The notes beneath the pieces were generated by a model. The model had not been told where the DNA came from and did not search any database. It saw only the letters and a list, made by a program, of their open reading frames with translations. A DNA stretch of 5,656 bases. Origin: Acidimicrobiaceae bacterium. GTDB taxonomy: Bacteria; Actinomycetota; Acidimicrobiia; Acidimicrobiales; Bog-793. This document shows, piece by piece, positions 1 through 4,059 of the stretch. The first letter of the stretch is position 1. Each line of letters starts with the position of its first letter. The translations under genes and the position numbers were made by a program. The stretch spans positions 1 through 5,656 of the forward strand of contig DAIDIA010000072.1 of assembly GCA_027459565.1 (NCBI GenBank), read 5' to 3'.

Positions 1-1
1 G

Positions 2-268
2 GCTCTTGAGGAGGATCTCGGTGAGGACGAGGAAGAGGACGAGGAGGCGGCGGCCCTCGCGCCAATCTCGACGAGCGTCGGGCCGGTGGTCAAGGCGCCG
101 CTTCGCTCTGCCGGCGTTCTCGAACTCGAGCAGCTTCTTGCGGATCATCTCAACACCCGAGTCAAAGTCACGCTGGGTGGTCGGCACGGCAAGGTGACGA
201 TCGATTTCGCAACCATCGAGGATCTTGAGCGGATCTACCGGACGATGTTGGGAACCGAGGGCGCCTGA
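2..268 (+). CDS. parB: Chromosome-partitioning protein ParB, C-terminal part (5' end outside window)
   Basis: ParB binds parS sites near the replication origin and, with the ATPase ParA, segregates the origin regions. Only the last 88 residues are visible, read from position 2 with no start codon in view. They begin with a strongly acidic linker (glutamate and aspartate at about residues 3-15), then a flexible stretch, then at about residues 40-85 the typical C-terminal dimerisation domain: LEQLLADHLNTRVKV, a glycine-lysine turn and IDFATIEDLERIYR, ending at a TGA. The DNA-binding helix-turn-helix and the N-terminal CTPase box lie off the left edge. A GTG at 86 could open a short reading frame, but the homology extends upstream, so it is not the start. 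The gene converges on the cwlM-like gene, as parB does on cwlM in mycobacteria. I saw no parS-like site (TGTTTCACGTGAAACA) in the window. The identification is firm; only the truncation limits it. Confidence 0.93.
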   Translation, partial: ALEEDLGEDEEEDEEAAALAPISTSVGPVVKAPLRSAGVLELEQLLADHLNTRVKVTLGGRHGKVTIDFATIEDLERIYRTMLGTEGA

Positions 269-358
269 CCGCTTGGCCTTGCGGTGGTGATGGCGCGTGA
301 CCCGAGTGGGAGTGTATTCGGGCCGTTGAGGGTATATCTCAAGTGCAACTCCAGCGTT

Positions 359-387
359 ATCCCCAACCTGTGTATGAGGTTGGGGAT
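359..387. terminator. Perfect inverted repeat between convergent parB and cwlM-like genes, probable bidirectional terminator
   Basis: ATCCCCAACCT (359-369) pairs perfectly with AGGTTGGGGAT (377-387) across the 7-base loop GTGTATG. This gives an 11-bp stem that reads equally well on both strands. It lies 90 bases after the parB stop and 3 bases before the cwlM stop, where two converging transcripts must end. Neither strand has a proper U-run after the stem (TGTCT on plus, AACGC on minus), so termination may be weakly intrinsic or need other factors. The rest of the 269-390 gap shows nothing else that I can name. Confidence 0.7.
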
Positions 388-390
388 TGT

Positions 391-1407
391 CTAGCTAAAG
401 TTGAGTTCGACCCAGGCGCCGAGCGACGCGACGATGAATCTCGCCAGCGTCGCGGTCCGCTGCACGATCAGTGTTGGCGACCCGAGCTGGATCTCGATCG
501 CCGGCATGCGCGTCTCGCGGAGGATCGGAAGCGCCATGCCACAGGTGCCGCCGTCCTCGAGTCCGAGTGCGCCGGGGAGCCGGTTCTGCACGATCTCCGC
601 GAGCTGTCGGCTTGTAACGGATTCGTAATGAAATCCTGCGTAGAACGCGGTCGTGCAGTTGGTGCGCTCGGGCGTGATGCGGATGGAGATGAAGCAGTCC
701 ACGCCCGCGGTGTTCGCGGCAACCGCCTGGCGCGAGGGGCTGGGATCGTGCAGTTCGAGCGCGCGCGCGCCGGCAAGTCGCAGGCTACGACAGATTGCGA
801 CGACCCCCGGGGCAAACCCCCCGGGCTCACCGACCGCGAACTCGCGTCCTGCGAGTGTCCGGTTTCCCGTCTCTCGCATGGAGAGCCGCTCGCGAAGGGG
901 AGAGACGAGGTCCACGCCGCCCTCTGGAGTCTGGACGCGGATGAGGTCGGCAAGGGTGCGCGGGCCACACATCCCGTCGATGGGAAGGCCGGCGTTGCGC
1001 TGGAAGTCCTTGAGTGCCTCGGCGGTCTCTCCGCCAAAGATTCCGTCGATGCGCCCCGGATCGAATCCGAGGATGCTGAGACGGCGCTGGAGATCTCCAA
1101 CGTCATCTCCGCGCAGCATGGGATCGCGCTGGTAGAGGAGTCGGTCGCCGAGCTGGTAACCCGCCTCGACGAGCGCAGACCAGGTACGCCGGTCGCACTG
1201 ACCCGTCGGTTCGAGTTGCCTGCGCTCTTGGAACTGGCGCAGCGCCTCCTCGGTCGAGGCACCAAACACACCCGGCGAATCCGAGCACGGGAGGTCGACC
1301 TCGGCGAGACGAAACTGCAGGTCAAGCACTGCCTCGCTGATTGTCCCGCGCAAGAGCGGTAGTAGGAGATCATTGACCGTCGGTGGGTTGCGCTGCTCCG
1401 ATGACAT
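391..1407 (-). CDS. cwlM: CwlM-like protein: two peptidoglycan-binding-like domains plus a degenerate N-acetylmuramoyl-L-alanine amidase (Amidase_3) domain
   Basis: This 338-residue protein has no signal peptide or membrane segment, so it is probably cytoplasmic. Residues about 22-80 and 97-155 are two PG_binding_1-type repeats; the clearest is VGDLQRRLSILGFDPGRIDG followed by FGGETAEALKDFQ. Residues about 183-336 resemble an Amidase_3 domain: the AN...VDCFIS strand (231-241), then MPAIEIQLGSP (301-311). The catalytic set is mostly lost. The DPGHGG-type first metal motif is replaced by a GEPGG stretch (193-197), no glutamate ligand is evident after it, and the usual SIH histidine is R243. Only E305, at the position of the catalytic glutamate, remains. 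It is therefore probably not an active hydrolase. In mycobacteria CwlM is a PknB-phosphorylated cytoplasmic regulator of MurA that has also been linked to MurJ, and both the order trxB-trxA-cwlM and the murJ nearby match. The ATG at 1407 is the only start, because a TGA lies in frame at 1425-1423. No clear Shine-Dalgarno sequence precedes it, so translation may depend on trxA 33 bases upstream. Confidence 0.85.
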   Translation of the reverse strand: MSSEQRNPPTVNDLLLPLLRGTISEAVLDLQFRLAEVDLPCSDSPGVFGASTEEALRQFQERRQLEPTGQCDRRTWSALVEAGYQLGDRLLYQRDPMLRGDDVGDLQRRLSILGFDPGRIDGIFGGETAEALKDFQRNAGLPIDGMCGPRTLADLIRVQTPEGGVDLVSPLRERLSMRETGNRTLAGREFAVGEPGGFAPGVVAICRSLRLAGARALELHDPSPSRQAVAANTAGVDCFISIRITPERTNCTTAFYAGFHYESVTSRQLAEIVQNRLPGALGLEDGGTCGMALPILRETRMPAIEIQLGSPTLIVQRTATLARFIVASLGAWVELNFS

Positions 1408-1440
1408 CTTGTCGCGACAGTCTCAGGCACCTTTGAGGTT

Positions 1441-1767
1441 CTAGAGGTGCGCCTCGATGTCAGCGAGGAGCGCGGACTTCGACTTGGCGCCAACGATGCG
1501 CATGACCGGCTCGCCGTCTTTGAACAAGATCATCGTGGGAATGCTCATGACCTCAAAACGCTGAGCCGTGCGGATGTTGTCATCCACATTGAGCTTCGCG
1601 ACGGTGATCGAGCCCGACCGCTCGCTTGCGATTTCGTCGAGAATTGGAGCGACCATCTTGCATGGCCCACACCATTCTGCCCAGAAGTCCACGAGCACCG
1701 GCGTACTCGAGGTCTTTACCTGCTCGTCGAAGGTGTTGTCCGTGACGGTGATCGTTGACTGTGACAC
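1441..1767 (-). CDS. trxA: Thioredoxin
   Basis: This is a 108-residue cytosolic dithiol-disulfide oxidoreductase, the normal length for a single-domain thioredoxin. It reduces target disulfides such as those of ribonucleotide reductase, peroxiredoxins and methionine sulfoxide reductase, and is recharged by thioredoxin reductase. The active site is WCGPC at residues 32-36 (C33, C36). The buried aspartate is D27 in VDFWA, and the cis-proline is P77 in SIPTMILF. The glycines after the last strand (GEPVMRIVGAKSK) also fit the fold. The start is GTG at 1767, chosen because AAGGAG lies 5 bases upstream and the N-terminus matches the family. It follows trxB on the same strand after a 116-base gap and precedes the cwlM-like gene by 33 bases, so both halves of the NADPH-thioredoxin couple are made here. 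No residue is missing or odd. Confidence 0.97.
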   Translation of the reverse strand: MSQSTITVTDNTFDEQVKTSSTPVLVDFWAEWCGPCKMVAPILDEIASERSGSITVAKLNVDDNIRTAQRFEVMSIPTMILFKDGEPVMRIVGAKSKSALLADIEAHL

Positions 1768-1771
1768 GCTG

Positions 1772-1778
1772 TCTCCTT
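1772..1778 (-). promoter_or_regulatory. Shine-Dalgarno site of trxA
   Basis: On the minus strand AAGGAGA sits just upstream of the GTG at 1767-1765, with 5 bases between AAGGAG and the start. It is the strongest argument for starting thioredoxin at this GTG. Confidence 0.8.
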
Positions 1779-1883
1779 ATTTGGCCGCCCGCGAGGTACG
1801 CGGCAGTAATACCAACGCCGGAATGGGTGCTGGCATTCCCGAAACGACGAAAAGTCTCCCCTTACCCTAGGAGATCGTCGAAC
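1779..1883 (-). other. trxB-trxA intergenic region with small hairpins
   Basis: The 116-base gap between trxB and trxA is the only sizeable gap inside the minus-strand series. It contains two modest inverted repeats: GGAATG (1820-1825) with CATTCC (1834-1839) over an 8-base loop, and CCGCG (1789-1793) with CGCGG (1799-1803) over a 5-base loop, the latter close to the trxA ribosome site. An alternative pairing GCCGC (1784-1788) with GCGGC (1800-1804) excludes the second one. These could be an RNA-processing site, a weak terminator or a leader structure. No convincing -35/-10 pair is visible, so a separate trxA promoter is possible but unproven. Confidence 0.3.
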
Positions 1884-2855
1884 TCATTCCGTTGCACCCT
1901 CGAGAAAGTGCTCGACGTCGATGGCCGCCATGCAGCCAGATCCTGCGGCGGTGATCGCCTGACGATAGGTCGAGTCCTGAACGTCGCCGCAGGCGAACAC
2001 GCCAGGGACATTCGTATTCGTGCCGTCGTGCGTGACGAGGTAACCCGTGTCGGTGAGCTTGAGCTGGTCCTTGAAGAGATCGGTATTGGGCAGGTGGCCG
2101 ATCGCAACGAAGCAACCGTCGACCAAGAGCTCGGAGGTCTCGCCGGTGACGGTGTCCTTGAGCGCGAGTGCGCGTACCTTCCCCTCGCCGAGCACCTCGG
2201 TGACGACGCTGTTCCACCGGAAGCTGATCCGCTCGTTGGCCCGCGCCCTGTCCTGCATGATCTTGGAGGCGCGCAGCTCGTCGCGACGATGGATGACCGT
2301 CACCGAGCTCGCAAACTTGGAGAGGAAGATCGCCTCCTCAAGGGCTGAGTCACCGCCGCCGACGACCGCGATCGGCTGGTTCCGGAAGAAGAATCCGTCA
2401 CAGGTCGCGCAGGTGGAGACACCGTGCCCGAGAAGCTCCGCCTCGCCGGGAACATTGAGCATGAGCGAACGCGCTCCCGTCGCGATGACGAGTGCCCGCG
2501 CGCGATAGGTCGGATCCGGAGTCGATGGATCGCCAACCCATACGCCGAACGGCGTCGTCGAGAGTTCGACCCTTGTCGCCTTGACCGTCTCGATCTGCGC
2601 GCCAAAGCGCTCTGCTTGGGACCGGAAGTTCGACATCAGTTCGGGACCCATGATCCCGTCGATGAAACCGGGAAAGTTCTCGACCTCGGTCGTGAGCATG
2701 AGCTGACCGCCCGGTTGGTCCGAATTCGATGAGGGCTCGCCCTCGAGGACGAGCGGAAGGAGGTCCGCGCGTGCCGTGTAGATGGCGGCCGTGAGACCTG
2801 CAGGGCCAGAGCCGATGATGATGACCTCGCGGACCGGTGATTCAGTGGCGGACAT
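1884..2855 (-). CDS. trxB: Thioredoxin reductase (NADPH, FAD)
   Basis: This flavoenzyme moves electrons from NADPH through FAD and a redox-active disulfide to thioredoxin in the cytosol. From the ATG at 2855 it has 323 residues, close to the usual length of about 310-330. In that numbering the FAD-binding GSGPAG is at 15-20, GGQLMLTTEVENFPGF follows at about 50-64, the redox pair CATC at 149-152, the NADPH-binding GGGDSA at 166-171 with HRRDELRAS at 189-197, and the second FAD motif GVFACGDVQD at 285-294. An upstream in-frame ATG at 2873 would add six residues. I prefer 2855 because AGGGAGA lies 5 bases before it, while the upstream ATG has no good ribosome site. The start overlaps the upstream membrane-protein gene by 14 bases, which suggests translational coupling. 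Its substrate thioredoxin is the next gene downstream. All cofactor and redox residues are present. Confidence 0.97.
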   Translation of the reverse strand: MSATESPVREVIIIGSGPAGLTAAIYTARADLLPLVLEGEPSSNSDQPGGQLMLTTEVENFPGFIDGIMGPELMSNFRSQAERFGAQIETVKATRVELSTTPFGVWVGDPSTPDPTYRARALVIATGARSLMLNVPGEAELLGHGVSTCATCDGFFFRNQPIAVVGGGDSALEEAIFLSKFASSVTVIHRRDELRASKIMQDRARANERISFRWNSVVTEVLGEGKVRALALKDTVTGETSELLVDGCFVAIGHLPNTDLFKDQLKLTDTGYLVTHDGTNTNVPGVFACGDVQDSTYRQAITAAGSGCMAAIDVEHFLEGATE

Positions 2856-3174
2856 CGGAGTCTCCCTTTGCATTTACCCGTCGCAGCAAGAGCAGCCCGA
2901 CGAGAAGGAAGATGGCGCCAAACAGCAGGTCCGTCGCCCAGACGCGGCCATGGAAGACCGATACATCGAACAGTCGAGTCAGGCCGATGCCGCCCGCGAT
3001 CAAGATGACCAGGGAGATCGTTGCGACGAAAAAACCGACGGTGAGTGCCCGTACGCCGACGAACAGCGGTCGGATCGTCTTCGCGGCGAGGGAATCGATG
3101 AACTGGTGGGCCCAGCTGGTCAGTTGGTCACTCAGACTCTCGATTGGATCCTTTGTGTCGGAGTTCTGGGCCAC
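2842..3174 (-). CDS. Small two-helix membrane protein of unknown function
   Basis: I do not recognise this 110-residue protein. It opens with a hydrophilic, partly amphipathic segment (1-35, including SLSDQLTSWAHQFIDSLAAK). A hydrophobic helix follows at about 43-67 (TVGFFVATISLVILIAGGIG), then a short loop, a second helix at about 78-97 (ATDLLFGAIFLLVGLLLL) and a charged tail RRVNAKGDSDVRH. There is no cysteine, signal-peptidase site or catalytic motif. The start is GTG at 3174, 9 bases after the degV stop, with no clear Shine-Dalgarno site, so it is probably translated by coupling. Its end overlaps trxB by 14 bases. The tight packing between degV and trxB and a sensible membrane topology argue that it is a real gene. 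In mycobacteria this slot holds sigM and its anti-sigma factor RsmA, itself a small membrane protein, but I see no zinc anti-sigma motif and no sigma gene here, so it should not be called an anti-sigma factor. A holin-like or envelope-associated role is only a guess. Confidence 0.8.
   Translation of the reverse strand: MAQNSDTKDPIESLSDQLTSWAHQFIDSLAAKTIRPLFVGVRALTVGFFVATISLVILIAGGIGLTRLFDVSVFHGRVWATDLLFGAIFLLVGLLLLRRVNAKGDSDVRH
2861..2867 (-). promoter_or_regulatory. Shine-Dalgarno site deciding the trxB start
   Basis: AGGGAGA on the minus strand lies 5 bases upstream of the ATG at 2855-2853. It sits inside the end of the small membrane-protein gene and also inside the reading frame opened by the alternative ATG at 2873, so it favours the shorter TrxB. 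Confidence 0.7.
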
Positions 3175-3183
3175 AGGACGAGG

Positions 3184-4059
3184 TTAGACAATTCTCGGGC
3201 TTGTCGTGACACCTCGGTCGATCGCGGTCGCCGGCCTTTCAAAGGTGACGCCGATCGTGCCGATTCCGGTGTGCGCGCCGATGACCGGTCCCATCGTCGA
3301 GATGACGAGCGGCACGCGCGTCTCGATGTCGTCCAAGAGGGCAACGAACTCCATCACGTCCCTCGCGAGCGCGTGGACGACGGCGAGTCTCTCGAGGGGA
3401 CCCTCGTCGCGCACGCAGTTCGCGAGATACGCGAGTGCCCGACCGCGCGTTCGCTGCTTTGCCAAACCCTCGACCTTCCCGTTGCGGACTTCGACGATGG
3501 GTTTGATCGACAAAAGTGAACCGAAGAATGCCTGGGCCGACCCGATGCGTCCTCCGCGCTTGAGATTGTCGAGCGTGTCGAGGGTGCCAAGCGTCGTGAT
3601 GCGTGAACGCGCGGCGGTGAGGTACGCGGCCAGGGATTCGGCATCCTCGCTGTGTTCCCTCGTGTCGATGGCGTCAAGGACAAGGAGTCCCTGGCCCATC
3701 GTCGCGTTCATGGAGTCGACAACGCCGACGGGGAAATCGCACATCGAGGCGCCGACGCATGCCGATTGATAGGTCGCGGACAGCCCCGAGGAGATGGTGA
3801 CGCAGACGACCTGCTCGCAGCCATTGTCATGCAGTGACTCGAACGCGTCGCGGAATGCGCCGGGTGATGGTGCCGCAGTCGTCGGCAGGTCTTCAGTGCT
3901 GCTCGCGAGTCTCCAGAACGCATCACCGTCGAGCGTGCGGAGGAAGTCCGGATCGTTATCTCCGAGGCGGACGTCGAGTGGCACGGAAATGACGTCCTCG
4001 CGATCGAAGACGGACGAAGGCAAGTCGCTTGAGCTGTCTGTTACGACTCCGATTCTCAA
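3184..4059 (-). CDS. DegV/FakB-family fatty-acid-binding protein
   Basis: This 291-residue protein has the usual length and motifs of the DegV family. Family members bind a free fatty acid and present it to a FakA-type (DAK2) kinase, which makes acyl-phosphate for phospholipid synthesis. Visible landmarks are VTDSSSDLP (6-14), TTAAPSPGAF (60-69, the TSQPSPG motif), ISSGLSATYQSA (89-100), VVDS and GQG (113-124), TLDTLDNLKRGGRIG (159-173), SIKPI (184-188), KQRTRG (201-206) and GPVIGAHTGIGTIGV (257-271). T61, S90/S91 and H263 fall where the family binds the fatty-acid carboxylate. The start is TTG at 4059, since VTDSSSDLP begins almost at once and GGGGAGGG lies upstream with GGAGG 5 bases from the start. 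No FakA partner is in the window. The 5' end lies inside the annotated end of murJ for 104 bases, and the next gene starts 9 bases after its stop. Which lipid it binds cannot be read from the sequence. Confidence 0.93.
   Translation of the reverse strand: MRIGVVTDSSSDLPSSVFDREDVISVPLDVRLGDNDPDFLRTLDGDAFWRLASSTEDLPTTAAPSPGAFRDAFESLHDNGCEQVVCVTISSGLSATYQSACVGASMCDFPVGVVDSMNATMGQGLLVLDAIDTREHSEDAESLAAYLTAARSRITTLGTLDTLDNLKRGGRIGSAQAFFGSLLSIKPIVEVRNGKVEGLAKQRTRGRALAYLANCVRDEGPLERLAVVHALARDVMEFVALLDDIETRVPLVISTMGPVIGAHTGIGTIGVTFERPATAIDRGVTTSPRIV

Noticed and set aside
86..268. A stand-alone 60-residue protein starting at GTG 86
   Set aside because: The same frame is open to the left edge and carries the acidic linker typical of ParB, so this is an internal codon of parB.
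759..770. Alternating GC run of 12 bases (possible Z-DNA or simple repeat)
   Set aside because: It encodes normal Ala-Arg codons in cwlM and is unremarkable at this GC content.
343..1362. A 339-codon plus-strand reading frame opposite the cwlM-like gene
   Set aside because: It is a complementary-frame shadow; the minus strand encodes recognisable peptidoglycan-binding repeats. The frame also begins at the terminator stem with no ribosome site.
468..1493. A 341-codon minus-strand frame overlapping cwlM and trxA
   Set aside because: It is serine- and arginine-rich out-of-frame translation of two genes with clear homology and has no domain of its own.
2856..2873. Upstream ATG giving a 329-residue TrxB
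   Set aside because: It has no good ribosome site and would lengthen the overlap with the upstream gene to 32 bases; the ATG at 2855 has AGGGAGA at ideal spacing. It cannot be fully excluded.
2782..3519. A 245-codon plus-strand frame opposite trxB, the membrane protein and degV
   Set aside because: It crosses three genes on the opposite strand, has highly charged composition and shows no recognisable motif.
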